Below, piece after piece: positions 1 through 9,266 of a stretch of 64,000 bases of DNA. Source of the DNA: Gluconacetobacter asukensis (GTDB lineage: Bacteria; Pseudomonadota; Alphaproteobacteria; Acetobacterales; Acetobacteraceae); contig NZ_JABEQE010000001.1 in assembly GCF_014174375.1 (NCBI RefSeq), positions 372,001 to 436,000 on the forward strand. The letters are read 5' to 3'. The translations under genes and the position numbers were made by a program. The notes beneath the pieces are model-generated. The model worked only from the letters and a program-made list of their open reading frames with translations, was not told the DNA's origin and made no database searches. Numbering within the stretch: position 1 is the stretch's first letter; each line of letters opens with the position of its first letter.

Positions 1-2684
1 AAGGCCTGGTTCGTCTTCCACCATTCCGACACGCCCGGCCCGTAGGACGAGCTGGGATAGTAATTGAACCCGTCGATGAACCGCAGCATGTAGGTGAAGT
101 CCCAGCGGCCGTGGCTGAACGTCGCCGTGCCGTTGGCAACCCATTTCGGCGGACCGGCGTCGGTGCCCAGATAGCTGATCAACGCCTGGCCATCCTGGCT
201 CTGCTGCTTGTAGGACGTGACATCCTGGATGTCGGCCCCGAAGCGCAGCGAGTTCACGAAATCGATCGGCTGGTAGTAGCTGGCGTTGATGTCGATGCCG
301 TCTTCGATGAAGGCGCCGGTATTCTCGTGCAGGCGAGACACCGGATAGAGCTGTCCATCTATATCGCGGCCATGCAGGATCGAGCAATAGCTGCTGGACA
401 GGTTCGGACTCTCGTAGCACCCGTTCAATTCGGTCGGCAGCGACGGGTAGCCGATTGCCTCGGTGATGTGGGTGTGGAAATAATCGATCGTGGCGGTGAA
501 GCCGGGCAGGAAGCGCGGTGTCACGATCGTGCCGATCGTATAGGTGCGTGAGAGTTCGGGCTGCAGTTCGGCATTGCCGCCAGTCTCGTATTTCAGCGAT
601 CCATTGGTCTGCTTGAAGCTCGACGGATTCACGCCCTGCGCGCGGCAGTTGGCGATAATGGTCGACTGCACCCCGGCCGGATAGGTCGAGACATAGGCGC
701 AGGGATCGCGTGTTCCCGTCAGGCTGACGACCTTGGCCCTGTACAGGTCCTGGATGGTCGGGGCACGGAAGCCGGTGGCGATGTTGGCACGGAAGCTGAT
801 ATCGCTGGTCGGCGCATAGATCAGGCCGGCATGCCAGTTATAAGTCTGACCGAACGTGTCGTAATTCGAGAACCGGCCCGACACCTCGGCGGACAGCGCC
901 TTGGCCATCGGCAGGTCCTTCAGCAGCGGAATGCTGAGTTCGCCGAACACTTCGGTGACGTTATAGCCGCCGCCCGTATTGCCACGGACCAGGTTGGAAT
1001 TGAGTCCCGCCGCATCTTCCCACGAGGAATGGAAATAGCCGTCGAGGCTGCGATGTTCCACGCCCAGGGCGATACCCAGCGGACCGTAGGGCAGCTTGGC
1101 GAGATGCTTGTTCGCGACGGTGAACTGCACGTCGCGCATCTCCTGCCCCGAGGGCTCGACATCGGTGAAGCCGATATAGTTCCGCGCCGCCTGGGACATC
1201 GTGCCGCTGAACGGATCCCACGACGCGCATCCCGCGATGCTGGAACACAGGTTGGGATCGTAATACCCCGTCGTTGATCCCGCGCCGCCGGTCTGGTGAA
1301 AGCCCAGAGCGTTTTCCATGTTGCGCCAGTTCACGTCTTCGCTCTCGCTGTAGCTCGTGGTGGTCTTGCCGTACGAGAAGAAGAAATCGTAAGTCCAGCC
1401 GTGGGTGCTCGGCAGGTCGCCCTTCGCGCCGCCGGTGAACTGGTAGTAGTTGACGCTGTCGTAGTCGTAGCGCCGGCCGAGATCGAACATGCGATCATAC
1501 AGCGCCACGTCCTCGCCGAAGGGATTCCCCGGCTCGCCGGCCGGCACCACCATCGCGCCCGAATTGCCCGTCAGCGTCGTGACGGGGGTCGCGATATACA
1601 TCGGCGTGCCGACGCTCTGCGTCTGGGTGTGGCTGTAATTCGCCGTCATATAGAGTTGCAGATGGGGGTTGACGTCGTAATGTCCGGTAACGGCCAGGGT
1701 CCCGACCTGCTGTTCGGAAATGATCTGGTTGTCCTGCGAATAATCGTAATTGTCGTTCCAGCTATAGGGGCTGTAGGTACCATCTCCGTTCGAGATCACG
1801 GATTGGGCCACGCCGTCACTGGACGCTGCCAGCGGCCGGCCGCCATTGACGGCGGCATAGACGGGCCGGGGTCCGTACTGCGATCCGAAATATTGCGGTT
1901 GGCCCGGCGGATTGTTGACCTTGGCTTCCTGCATCGCCCATTTGCGTTGATCCGCGGCCATGGGCGCCTGGTAGTTGTACGAACCTGCGATCGTGAAATT
2001 ACCGCGATCGTGATCGAAGTTGAATCCGTGCGCCATCGTCAGCGCTGCCGTCTGGTCGTCGCCGTACTCGCTGACGCCGCCGTTCGCGGTAAAGGTCGTG
2101 CCGGTGAAATTCTTCTTCAGGATGATATTGACCACGCCAGCAATGGCGTCGGACCCGTAGGTCGTGGACGATCCATCCTTCAGGATTTCGATCCGGTCGA
2201 TCATCGCCGGCACGATGGCATTCACGTCCGGACAGTCGACCGCCCCATTGCCGTTGACCATGCGGTGCCCGTCCACCAGCACCAGCGTGCGCGCCGTGCC
2301 CAGGCTGCGGATGTTCAGGCACGATCCGCCCGCATTGCTGAACGTGCTACCCGAAAAGCCCATCGACGGAATATGGGCGAAGATGTCGCCCGTGGTCATC
2401 GACGAGGATTGCTGGATCTGCTCGCTGGTGATGATCGTCACAGGCTGGATCTCGGCCGTTTCCTTGGCGCCCAGATGAGTACCGACGACGCTGATCGTCT
2501 CGCCGGTGCTATCCAGCTTCGACGTGACCTTGGTCCTCTTCGCGGACTGGTCGTTGATGGCCTGACCCGTCGTCGTGCCGGGCATCGAGATGATCTGCGC
2601 GCGGGCATCAAACGCCCAGCCAAGACTTAGTGCCGATATGCCGAAAAGAAGCCATTTTCTCGAACTGTTTCCAGACATTCTCAT
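1..2684 (-). CDS. TonB-dependent outer-membrane receptor (3' end outside window)
   Basis: Translating the minus strand from ATG 2684 gives about 894 residues without a stop up to the window edge, so the C-terminus is missing. The start has a GAGG-type ribosome site 7 bases upstream. Residues 1 to about 26 look like a signal peptide ending in DARA. A plug domain follows (VTIITSEQIQQ, then LNIRSLGTARTLVLVDGHR and RIEILKDGSSTTYGSDAIAG, the usual plug signatures), then a long aromatic-rich beta-barrel (GFRAPTIQDLYRA is a typical barrel motif). The family imports siderophores, vitamin B12 or carbohydrates using TonB-ExbBD energy. The substrate cannot be told from sequence alone. No FecI/FecR or transporter gene is visible next to it. 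Confidence 0.93.
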   Translation of the reverse strand, partial: MRMSGNSSRKWLLFGISALSLGWAFDARAQIISMPGTTTGQAINDQSAKRTKVTSKLDSTGETISVVGTHLGAKETAEIQPVTIITSEQIQQSSSMTTGDIFAHIPSMGFSGSTFSNAGGSCLNIRSLGTARTLVLVDGHRMVNGNGAVDCPDVNAIVPAMIDRIEILKDGSSTTYGSDAIAGVVNIILKKNFTGTTFTANGGVSEYGDDQTAALTMAHGFNFDHDRGNFTIAGSYNYQAPMAADQRKWAMQEAKVNNPPGQPQYFGSQYGPRPVYAAVNGGRPLAASSDGVAQSVISNGDGTYSPYSWNDNYDYSQDNQIISEQQVGTLAVTGHYDVNPHLQLYMTANYSHTQTQSVGTPMYIATPVTTLTGNSGAMVVPAGEPGNPFGEDVALYDRMFDLGRRYDYDSVNYYQFTGGAKGDLPSTHGWTYDFFFSYGKTTTSYSESEDVNWRNMENALGFHQTGGAGSTTGYYDPNLCSSIAGCASWDPFSGTMSQAARNYIGFTDVEPSGQEMRDVQFTVANKHLAKLPYGPLGIALGVEHRSLDGYFHSSWEDAAGLNSNLVRGNTGGGYNVTEVFGELSIPLLKDLPMAKALSAEVSGRFSNYDTFGQTYNWHAGLIYAPTSDISFRANIATGFRAPTIQDLYRAKVVSLTGTRDPCAYVSTYPAGVQSTIIANCRAQGVNPSSFKQTNGSLKYETGGNAELQPELSRTYTIGTIVTPRFLPGFTATIDYFHTHITEAIGYPSLPTELNGCYESPNLSSSYCSILHGRDIDGQLYPVSRLHENTGAFIEDGIDINASYYQPIDFVNSLRFGADIQDVTSYKQQSQDGQALISYLGTDAGPPKWVANGTATFSHGRWDFTYMLRFIDGFNYYPSSSYGPGVSEWWKTNQA

Positions 2685-3002
2685 GAACTGACCTCTTCCC
2701 CACATATTTTTATTACGATTTGGAATTCTTTATCTCGCCGCTTTCCATGTCTATTTCAAAATGATTCACCGTCGATAACCCCCAGTTAAGGGCGGCCTGT
2801 TGAGTGCCACTGAGAACTGGGTTCTTCCGCAAAGTGTGTGCTGCTGAGGCTTGTACGGGATCGGTAAATCCTAAGAAATTGTGAAGAGAGAGGTGGCCGG
2901 GCGAATTCGGTCGGTCTGCTAGAACACGTCCGCTGAACAATGAATCGTTGGGGTGACGTACGGCGTGGATTGTGATTCCCCGTTTCATTGATGGAGAAGG
3001 TG
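2685..3002. other. Intergenic: upstream of TonB receptor and left edge of IS remnant
   Basis: No convincing gene. The interval should hold the receptor promoter (minus strand) and the left end of the degraded IS630 copy. Overlapping minus-strand open frames here have no family signature. I could not define the IS terminal repeat or a target duplication. Confidence 0.4.
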
Positions 3003-3494
3003 ATGGCGCGAGCATTGAGTGACGATCTTCGGGTGCGCGTTCTGGAAGCCGGAGCAGTGGGCGGGTCGGCCCGTTCGGTGGCGAAACGGTTCGGGATCGG
3101 GATTTCGACGGCGATCCGATGGCTTCGGCGTGAGCGCGAGAACGGCGAACGGGTGGCGCGCCTGCGCGGTCGTGCCTTACAGGCCTATGTCGAGCACGTT
3201 CTCGATGCTGAGCCCGGGCGATATCATCGTGCTGGACCATCTGCCCGCTCATAAGGTTCCGGGGGCACGAAAGGCCATAGAGCAAGCCGGTGCGCGGCTG
3301 ATGTTCCTGCCCCCCCCTACAGTCCGAATTTCAACCCGATCGAAATGGCATTCGCCGAGTTCGAGGCTCCGTTACGGGCCAAGGCAGCAAGAGCCGTCAC
3401 AGCGTAGTGGGACGCCGCGGGATCAGTTCTCGATGCCTTCACTCCTGACGAATGCGCCAACTTCTTCACCGCCGCAGGATATGAACCGGAATAA
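3003..3494 (+). pseudogene. IS630-family transposase remnant
   Basis: The start at 3003 encodes the helix-turn-helix N-terminus of an IS630-type transposase (MARALSDDLRVRVLEAG, then RSVAKRFGIGISTAIRWLRR). After about 55 residues the text jumps straight into the end of the catalytic domain in another frame: IIVLDHLPAHKV carries the second Asp, and after a further frame change SPNFNPIEMAFAEFE carries the final Glu of the DDE triad. An in-frame TAG follows VTA, and the gene ends at 3494 after AAGYEPE. The middle of the catalytic domain, including the first Asp, is deleted. The copy cannot make an active transposase. Any neighbouring IS ends would be mobilisable only in trans. Confidence 0.85.
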
Positions 3495-3524
3495 AGTGGA
3501 CATGCTCCAGGTGCGCAGGTGCCT

Positions 3525-4829
3525 TTATTGCCACCCCTTGCGAGCCTGCGCCTCCCCCGTCACCCGCTGCCAATACTCATCCGCCCGCTTCTCGAACGTC
3601 CCCGCATCACGCGCATCACTCCGATAAAGCGTCCCCTTCGGAATCGGCGAGTAAACCTGCTCCACCCAACCGCGCGGATCATCATGCGGAAAGCGATACC
3701 CGACATGCCCCAGCGACGCCGCGCCCTTGTAATGCGTATCGCGCAGATGCAGCGGCACGGCGGCCGGCGGATTGTTCGCCACGAACTGCATCGCCGCCGA
3801 AATCCCCCGGCACGCCGAGCCCGATTTCGGCGCCCGCGCCACATGCAGCGCCGCATGCGCCAGCACGATCTGCGCTTCGGGATACCCGATCTTCTCGACT
3901 GCCTGCATCGCCGCCACGGCAGTCTGGAGCGCGGCATTATCGGCCAGCCCCACATCCTCCGACGCATGGATCATGATCCGCCGCGCGATATAGCGCGGGT
4001 CTTCGCCACCATGAATCAGGCGCGCCAGCCAGTACAGCGTGGCATCGGGGTCGGACCCCCGCATGGATTTCACGAACGCCGAAACCACATCGTAATGCGC
4101 ATCGCCCGACCGGTCATGATTGACGGGCGCCGCCGCATAGGCCTCATCCACCATCGCATCGGTGATCGTGACCCGCTTCGCATCATGCCCGACCGCGAGG
4201 CTTTCCAGCGTCGTCAGCGCCCGCCGCGCATCGCCGCCTGACCGGCCGGCAATCCGGCGAACCTGCGCGCCCGTCAGCGAGACCTCGATCCCTTCCCCCC
4301 GCAGATGGTCGACGCCACGCCGCACCACCTGCTCCATCTCCTCGAGCGTCAGCGGCTCCAGCTTCAGGATGGTTGAGCGCGAGACCAGCGCCGGCGTCAG
4401 CACATGATAAGGATTGCCGGTCGTGGCCCCGATAAAATCGGCCGTGCCCTCCTCGCAGATGGCCAGCAGGTCATCCGCCTGCGTCGCCGAAAAGCGCTGC
4501 ACCTCATCGACGAAGATCAGCAGCGGCACCATCCGCGCCTCATCCGCCAGCTTGCGAATGTCCGCAACCCCGCTGCGCGTCGCGTGCAACGGGCGAAAGC
4601 TCTTGCCGAGCATGTTCCCCACCGCCCGCGCGATCGAGGTCTTGCCCACCCCCGGCGGCCCATACAGAATCACGCTGCCCAGCGCCCCACCGGCAATCCG
4701 CCGCCGCAGGATCGAACCGGGCGCAACCGCCGCCGACTGGCCGATCACGTCATCCAGCGTCGCCGGGCGCAACTGCGCGGCAAGCGGCATCCGCCCCAGT
4801 GCCGTCCCACTGTCAAAAAGGTCGCTCAT
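3525..4829 (-). CDS. rarA: Replication-associated recombination protein RarA (MgsA), AAA+ ATPase
   Basis: The 434-residue protein is normal length for RarA/MgsA/WRNIP1, a clamp-loader-like AAA+ ATPase acting at stalled forks and in recombination. The Walker A motif GPPGVGKT is at residues 57-64 and the Walker B/VDEV segment at about 103-110 (LLIFVDEVQRF). The sensor region IGATTGNPYHVLTPALVSRS follows, then the family-specific C-terminal part (SDPDATLYWLARLIHGGEDPRYIARR, HASEDVGLAD, and a final GYRFPHDDPRGWVEQ). It reads leftward towards the IS remnant. arfB lies upstream on the same strand with a 45-base gap, so co-transcription is possible. Confidence 0.96.
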   Translation of the reverse strand: MSDLFDSGTALGRMPLAAQLRPATLDDVIGQSAAVAPGSILRRRIAGGALGSVILYGPPGVGKTSIARAVGNMLGKSFRPLHATRSGVADIRKLADEARMVPLLIFVDEVQRFSATQADDLLAICEEGTADFIGATTGNPYHVLTPALVSRSTILKLEPLTLEEMEQVVRRGVDHLRGEGIEVSLTGAQVRRIAGRSGGDARRALTTLESLAVGHDAKRVTITDAMVDEAYAAAPVNHDRSGDAHYDVVSAFVKSMRGSDPDATLYWLARLIHGGEDPRYIARRIMIHASEDVGLADNAALQTAVAAMQAVEKIGYPEAQIVLAHAALHVARAPKSGSACRGISAAMQFVANNPPAAVPLHLRDTHYKGAASLGHVGYRFPHDDPRGWVEQVYSPIPKGTLYRSDARDAGTFEKRADEYWQRVTGEAQARKGWQ

Positions 4830-4874
4830 CCCTCACCCCAGACACGGAATTTTCCAGAACGGCGCAGGCCGCGC

Positions 4875-5297
4875 CTAATCATCGAACCGCCCGGAACGCC
4901 CGCGTTTGATGCCCGCCCGGTGCGCCTTGCCGTCCAGCCGGCGCTGGCGGGCCGCACGGCCGGGGCGCGTGGCCACACGAAAAGCGGGACGATGCGCCGC
5001 CTCGCGGATCAGCTCGGCCAGCCGTTCAATGGCATCCTCGCGGTTGCGCAGCTGCGTGCGAAAGCGCCGGGCGGTGATGACGATCACCCCATCCCGCGTG
5101 GCACGGCTGCCCGCCACCTCCAGCAGCCGGGCGCGCACCCGTTCGGGCAACGAGGGCGAGCGCGCGGCATCGAACCGCAATTGCGCCGCCGTGGCCACCT
5201 TGTTGACGTTCTGCCCACCGGGGCCGGACGCAAGGATATAGCTGACCTCCAGCTCGGACTCGGCCAGGGACAGTCCGGGAAGGATCGGGATTGCCAT
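4875..5297 (-). CDS. arfB: Peptidyl-tRNA hydrolase ArfB (YaeJ), alternative ribosome rescue
   Basis: This 140-residue release-factor-like protein has the GGQ catalytic loop at residues 27-29 (ASGPGGQNVNKVAT) and a basic C-terminal tail (RAARQRRLDGKAHRAGIKRGRSG). These two parts define ArfB/YaeJ/ICT1. The tail enters the empty mRNA channel of a stalled ribosome and the GGQ loop hydrolyses the peptidyl-tRNA. The length is typical. It sits just upstream of rarA on the same strand, so the pair may be one transcript. Confidence 0.95.
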   Translation of the reverse strand: MAIPILPGLSLAESELEVSYILASGPGGQNVNKVATAAQLRFDAARSPSLPERVRARLLEVAGSRATRDGVIVITARRFRTQLRNREDAIERLAELIREAAHRPAFRVATRPGRAARQRRLDGKAHRAGIKRGRSGRFDD

Positions 5298-5371
5298 GCG
5301 CGCGGCATAGCATGTTTTGCGCCGCCGCGCGTGCTATTCCCCGCCTTGGCGCAGGGCGCCAACCTGCCCCT

Positions 5372-6091
5372 TCACCCCTTGTCGTGAGAGACAGGATGTT
5401 CCGGGTGGCCAGTCATCCGACTGCTTTCAGGCTTGCCGTCCGACTGGTCCGGCAGCTCGAACATATCGATGATTTCGGCTTCATCCTGTCCGGAAGCAAA
5501 CCACTCCCGCACCAGTGGATGCGCGAGCATCCGCTCCAGATACGTCGCGGCGCCCCCCTGCAAGGAAACACCATAGGTCTGAAATCGAGAGGCCACCGGC
5601 GCGAACATGATATCGGCGGCATTGAAGCGCCCGAACAGCCAGGGCCCCTCGGGATGACTCCCCGCCGTCTTCCATATCGCCGCCACGCGCGCAATATCGT
5701 CTTCGACAGCCTGCGTCCGCACGGCCCGCCGATTGCGCCCCCTCGCATTGACCGGCATCGCCTCCCGCAGCGCATTCAGGCCCGAATGGACCTCTCCGGC
5801 ATAGCTGCGTGCCCTCGCCCGCAGGAAGCGGTCGGCCGGCCAGAGGGCAGGACATTGCTCGTAAAGATATTCCACGATCGCAAGCGTGTCCCAGATCGGG
5901 AAGCCATCGACGCGCAAAACAGGCACAAGGCCGGTCTCGCCGCCACGTTCAATGACGCACGCCCGGGCACCCGTTACATAAAGCGACTGGATCGTCTCTT
6001 CGAAAGGCACGCCAGCCAGACGCAGCAGCATCCACGCCCGCATCGACCATGACGAATAATTCCTGTTCCCCAGGATGATCTCCCACGCCAT
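5372..6091 (-). CDS. Glutathione S-transferase family protein
   Basis: The frame stays open further upstream, but the start chosen is ATG 6091, which has GGAGGA 6-7 bases ahead and begins MAWEIILGNRNYSSWSMRAW, the usual N-terminus of this GST group. The protein is 239 residues: a thioredoxin-like N-terminal domain with NYSSWS as the likely glutathione-activating region (about residues 11-16), cis-Pro segment VPVLRVDGFPIWDTLAIVEYL, then the helical C-terminal domain. Residues beyond about 220 form a polar tail. A second GST starts upstream with a 19-base gap, and a LysR regulator diverges from the pair. An electrophile- or peroxide-detoxifying role is inferred. The substrate is unknown. Confidence 0.9.
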   Translation of the reverse strand: MAWEIILGNRNYSSWSMRAWMLLRLAGVPFEETIQSLYVTGARACVIERGGETGLVPVLRVDGFPIWDTLAIVEYLYEQCPALWPADRFLRARARSYAGEVHSGLNALREAMPVNARGRNRRAVRTQAVEDDIARVAAIWKTAGSHPEGPWLFGRFNAADIMFAPVASRFQTYGVSLQGGAATYLERMLAHPLVREWFASGQDEAEIIDMFELPDQSDGKPESSRMTGHPEHPVSHDKG

Positions 6092-6110
6092 CAATTCGTC
6101 CTCCAGAAGA

Positions 6111-6695
6111 TCAGATCCAGGGCATCGGCAGAAAGCCGGGCAGAGCCTCGACACGCAGGAGCCATGCCCGCACGTTCGGATAGGGCTCCAGCGACACATG
6201 GCCTTCCGGAGCGTGGGCGACATAGCCATAGCAGGCAAGATCCGCGATCGTCGGAGGGCGCGCGGCCAGGAACGTTCGTCCGTCGAGATGCGCGTCCATG
6301 AACGCCAGCAATCGCTCGGCGCGCACGCACGCATCGGCGGGCTCGCCCGGGCGTTGCCACAGCGCCACCATACGGGCGGCAGCCGGCCCTTGCCTCAGTT
6401 CCCCCGCCGCAATCGAAAGCCAGCGCTGAACGCGCGCCGCGCCCACCGGATCGTCCGGCAGCCACAAGGTGCCCGCGCCGTAGGCCTTGGCCAGATAGAC
6501 CAGAATGGCATTGCTGTCGGCCAGCACCAGATCACCGTCACACAGGATCGGAATCTGTCCGAGCGGGTTCAGACGCAGCAATTCCGGCGTCGGGCCGGAA
6601 ACGATCTCGAACCTGTAATCGATGCCGAGCATCGACAGAAGCAATTGTACGCGATGCACATGGCCTGAAAGAGGCATGCCGTAGAGAATCATCAT
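6111..6695 (-). CDS. Glutathione S-transferase family protein
   Basis: A 194-residue GST, shorter than its downstream neighbour. The N-terminus MMILYGMPLSGHVHRVQLLLSM has the strand-loop-helix with the likely catalytic Ser (PLSGH). LGQIPILCDGDLVLADSNAILVYLA is the cis-Pro and glutathione gamma-glutamyl binding segment. The C-terminal domain includes TIADLACYGYVAHAPEG, the conserved N-capping box region. It is the first gene of a two-GST minus-strand operon, divergent from a LysR gene across a very short spacer. Regulation by that LysR protein is inferred. Confidence 0.92.
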   Translation of the reverse strand: MMILYGMPLSGHVHRVQLLLSMLGIDYRFEIVSGPTPELLRLNPLGQIPILCDGDLVLADSNAILVYLAKAYGAGTLWLPDDPVGAARVQRWLSIAAGELRQGPAAARMVALWQRPGEPADACVRAERLLAFMDAHLDGRTFLAARPPTIADLACYGYVAHAPEGHVSLEPYPNVRAWLLRVEALPGFLPMPWI

Positions 6696-6798
6696 CGGTG
6701 CGATCTTTCGCTATGGTCGCTCCAGGGTCATTGTTTTGTCCGAACATGGCGATACGCTATCCTGGCACGACAGTCTTTCGGATGATGGAAGAATAGCG

Positions 6799-7779
6799 TT
6801 GGACCGCCTGGATGAACTGGCAGTGTTCGTTGCCGTGCTCGACTCAGGAAGCATGGCGGCGGCGGCGCGACGCCTGCATCGCTCTCCTCCCAGCATCAGC
6901 CGTATCCTGGCGGGGCTGGAGCAACGACTGGGCGCACGCCTGATCGATCGCACGACGCGACGCCTGGCCCCGACCGAATTCGGCCGTCACTTCGCCATGC
7001 AGGCGCGGGATCTCATCGCGCAATACGAAGCGCTGACCCAGGCAGCCACGCATGAGGCCGATCAACCCGCCGGCATGCTTCGGATCACGGCCCCGGCGAC
7101 ATTCGGGCGCCGCCACGTGGCGCCCATGCTTTCGGATTTCCTGTTACGGTTTGAAAGGGTCCGGGCCACATTGGTGTTGTCGGACCGCAATCTCGATCTG
7201 ATCGAAGACGGTCTGGATGTCGCCATCCGCATTGGCGCGTTGACCGATTCAACCCTCGTGGCCCGCAAAGTTGGCAGCGTCGGGCGCATTCTGGTCGCCA
7301 GCCCCGCCTATCTGGAAAAACGGGGCACGCCGCGATCCGTCCGTGACCTGGCGAACCATGACAGTATCCTCATCGAAAGCCGGCCTGTCGCGCGGGAATG
7401 GCGCTTCGCCTCAGGCCCACACGACCGTGGGCAGCGTCAGGTCATACGATTGACACCACGCGTCCTGGCCAATGACGTCGAAGGCGCCATCGCAATGGCA
7501 CGCGCAGGATTGGGCATCGTGCAGGTTCTGTCATACCAGGTGACGGAGGAACTCTCGGCGGGCCACCTCGTCCGGCTCCTGCCGGAGGCGGAACTTCCCC
7601 CCACCACGGTACATCTGATCAGCACCTGCACCTCCCATCGGCCCGCGAAAACGACCGCCTTTCTCGATTTCGCGGCGAACGCGCTGGAACAGCGTCTCCG
7701 GGTCATATCCCGCTCATCGAACCCGCCTGCCCCGGCCATGTCGCCACCCGGCAATCACGAGATCGAAACAAGACAATAA
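6799..7779 (+). CDS. LysR-family transcriptional regulator (TTG start)
   Basis: The likely start is TTG 6799, preceded by GGAAGA at good spacing. It gives LDRLDELAVFVAVLDSGSM, the canonical LysR N-terminus. A longer frame from TTG 6736 would overlap the divergent promoter. The 326-residue product has the winged helix-turn-helix (AAAARRLHRSPPSISRILAGLEQRLGARL) and a periplasmic-binding-protein-like effector domain (LRITAPATFGRRHVAPML ... GLDVAIRIGALTDSTLVARKV ... GAIAMARAGLGIVQVLSY). It diverges from the two GST genes and most likely controls them and itself. The effector is unknown. The tail after about residue 300 is low complexity. Confidence 0.92.
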   Translation: MDRLDELAVFVAVLDSGSMAAAARRLHRSPPSISRILAGLEQRLGARLIDRTTRRLAPTEFGRHFAMQARDLIAQYEALTQAATHEADQPAGMLRITAPATFGRRHVAPMLSDFLLRFERVRATLVLSDRNLDLIEDGLDVAIRIGALTDSTLVARKVGSVGRILVASPAYLEKRGTPRSVRDLANHDSILIESRPVAREWRFASGPHDRGQRQVIRLTPRVLANDVEGAIAMARAGLGIVQVLSYQVTEELSAGHLVRLLPEAELPPTTVHLISTCTSHRPAKTTAFLDFAANALEQRLRVISRSSNPPAPAMSPPGNHEIETRQ

Positions 7780-7971
7780 CGCATAAAAATATGATCATTA
7801 TATAAATGTGAATGATAAAAGATGCCTCTCGCACCTCACGAATAGAACACTCTATTGCGCGATCCGACGCGACCGCCAGCATGAAACATCCTTCATATTG
7901 GTATGCGCAATTTGCATAAATGACATACGCTCCGTTAGGGTGTCCGCCGAATGAACCAGAGGAGGTGAGCA

Positions 7972-9231
7972 ATGCATAACATTACGGCGCTGATAGGCGA
8001 CGCCGCGATCTTCGTGCTGCTACCCTGGCTGCTGTGGCGCCTGACGCGACGCGCCCTGCCCATCGCGGTACTGCCGATCCTGATCGGCATCCTGCTGGCG
8101 GTCTGGCACGTTCCCGTCGGCAAACTGGGTGTCCCGTCGCTCTATGGCGACGATATCGGCTGGGTGGCCGTGCTGATCCTGGCCTTCACCGCCGGGCTCG
8201 AGATGTGGCAGCACCCTGGCGAAGACGCCAATGCGGCCCATCGGCTCCCGCCCCAGCCTCTTGGCCGGCTCCTCGGCAGCGCGCTGGTCGCCCTGGGCGG
8301 CCCGTTCCTGGTCGGTTCCTTCCTGGCCTATGAATTCTTCCTGCCCCTGCAGGGCTGGCACGCGCCGCATGCCGCGCCATGGATCGCGGCGGCCTCGATC
8401 GGGCTCTGCATGGCCGTCAGCGCGCTGCCGGTGCTCATCGGCGTGGTGCGCGAACTGGAGCCCGCCCAGCGCCCGCTGGGCCAACTGGCGCTCAAGCTCG
8501 CCGTGGTCGATGACGCCGCCCTCTGGATCGGTCTGGCCGCACTCCAGTTCGCCGCCAGGGGCAGCGCCGCACTCCATGGATGGACCAGCCTGGAGTTCCT
8601 GGCGGTCGCACTCCTCGTGGGGCTGGCGGCCACAGGCAACTGGGCCTCCCGGCATTTCAGGCACCCGCCGGCCTGGGTCATCTGGACTGCCGTGCCGATC
8701 TATCTCGCCGCCGGTTCCTGGGCCAGCAAGCAGCTGGGGCTCCACGAACTGATCGGCGCCTATTTCGCGGGCGCGATCATGCCGCCCAGCTGGGTGCGCC
8801 GCCTCCCCATCGAGTGGGCCGGGACCTTCGCCCTGATCTGGCTGGCGCCGATGTTCTTCGGGCATAGCGGCCTGCGCATCGATGGCGATGCGCTTACCTG
8901 GCCGTCTGTCCTCGCCTCGCTGGCACTGGTGGCCGTCTCGATCGTGACCAAGATCGCCGCCATCTATATCTGCCCCCCGGCGGCGGGCCTGACACGCCGG
9001 CAGACATTGGGCGTCGGCGCCCTGCTGCAATGCAAGGGGCTGATGGAAATCGTCGCCGCGACCATCCTGCACCAGCAGGGCATGCTCTCCGAATTCGCCT
9101 TTGCCGCGCTGGTGGTCCTGGCCGTGATCTCCACCACGCTGACCGGGCCGATGTTCCGCGCCCTGGCCCCGAAACCGGGCGCCAGGAAACCCGCAACGCT
9201 GCCGGCGGGAGTGATCACGGCCAATTCCTGA
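7972..9231 (+). CDS. Cation:proton antiporter (Kef/NhaP-like, CPA2 type)
   Basis: The 419-residue integral membrane protein has 11-12 hydrophobic segments in the sodium/hydrogen exchanger arrangement. The start ATG 7972 has a strong GAGGAGGTGAGCA leader. Recognisable pieces are LIGILLAVWHVPVGKLG, ILAFTAGLEM (the discontinuous helix region), VVDDAALWIGLAALQF (the paired-Asp ion site region), LHELIGAYFAGAIMPP and KGLMEIVAATILHQQGMLSEFAF. No cytoplasmic TrkA-N domain is attached. Exchange of Na+ or K+ for H+, useful for pH homeostasis in an acid-producing organism, is the family role. The exact ion is not determinable. It is monocistronic by position. Confidence 0.9.
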   Translation: MHNITALIGDAAIFVLLPWLLWRLTRRALPIAVLPILIGILLAVWHVPVGKLGVPSLYGDDIGWVAVLILAFTAGLEMWQHPGEDANAAHRLPPQPLGRLLGSALVALGGPFLVGSFLAYEFFLPLQGWHAPHAAPWIAAASIGLCMAVSALPVLIGVVRELEPAQRPLGQLALKLAVVDDAALWIGLAALQFAARGSAALHGWTSLEFLAVALLVGLAATGNWASRHFRHPPAWVIWTAVPIYLAAGSWASKQLGLHELIGAYFAGAIMPPSWVRRLPIEWAGTFALIWLAPMFFGHSGLRIDGDALTWPSVLASLALVAVSIVTKIAAIYICPPAAGLTRRQTLGVGALLQCKGLMEIVAATILHQQGMLSEFAFAALVVLAVISTTLTGPMFRALAPKPGARKPATLPAGVITANS

Positions 9232-9266
9232 TCCCAGCCGCGTCTCTTACGACCCGTGCGCCGCCA

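Noticed and set aside
1296-2630. Long plus-strand open frame of 444 codons
   Set aside because: It is the shadow of the TonB-receptor gene on the other strand; composition is His/Arg/Val-rich and shows no family motif.
2713-3285. Minus-strand frame of 190 codons over the IS630 remnant
   Set aside because: It runs antisense to recognisable transposase sequence and has no motif of its own.
6736-6798. Longer N-terminus for the LysR gene from TTG 6736
   Set aside because: It has no LysR similarity and would occupy the whole divergent promoter; TTG 6799 has a better ribosome site and the canonical LysR opening.
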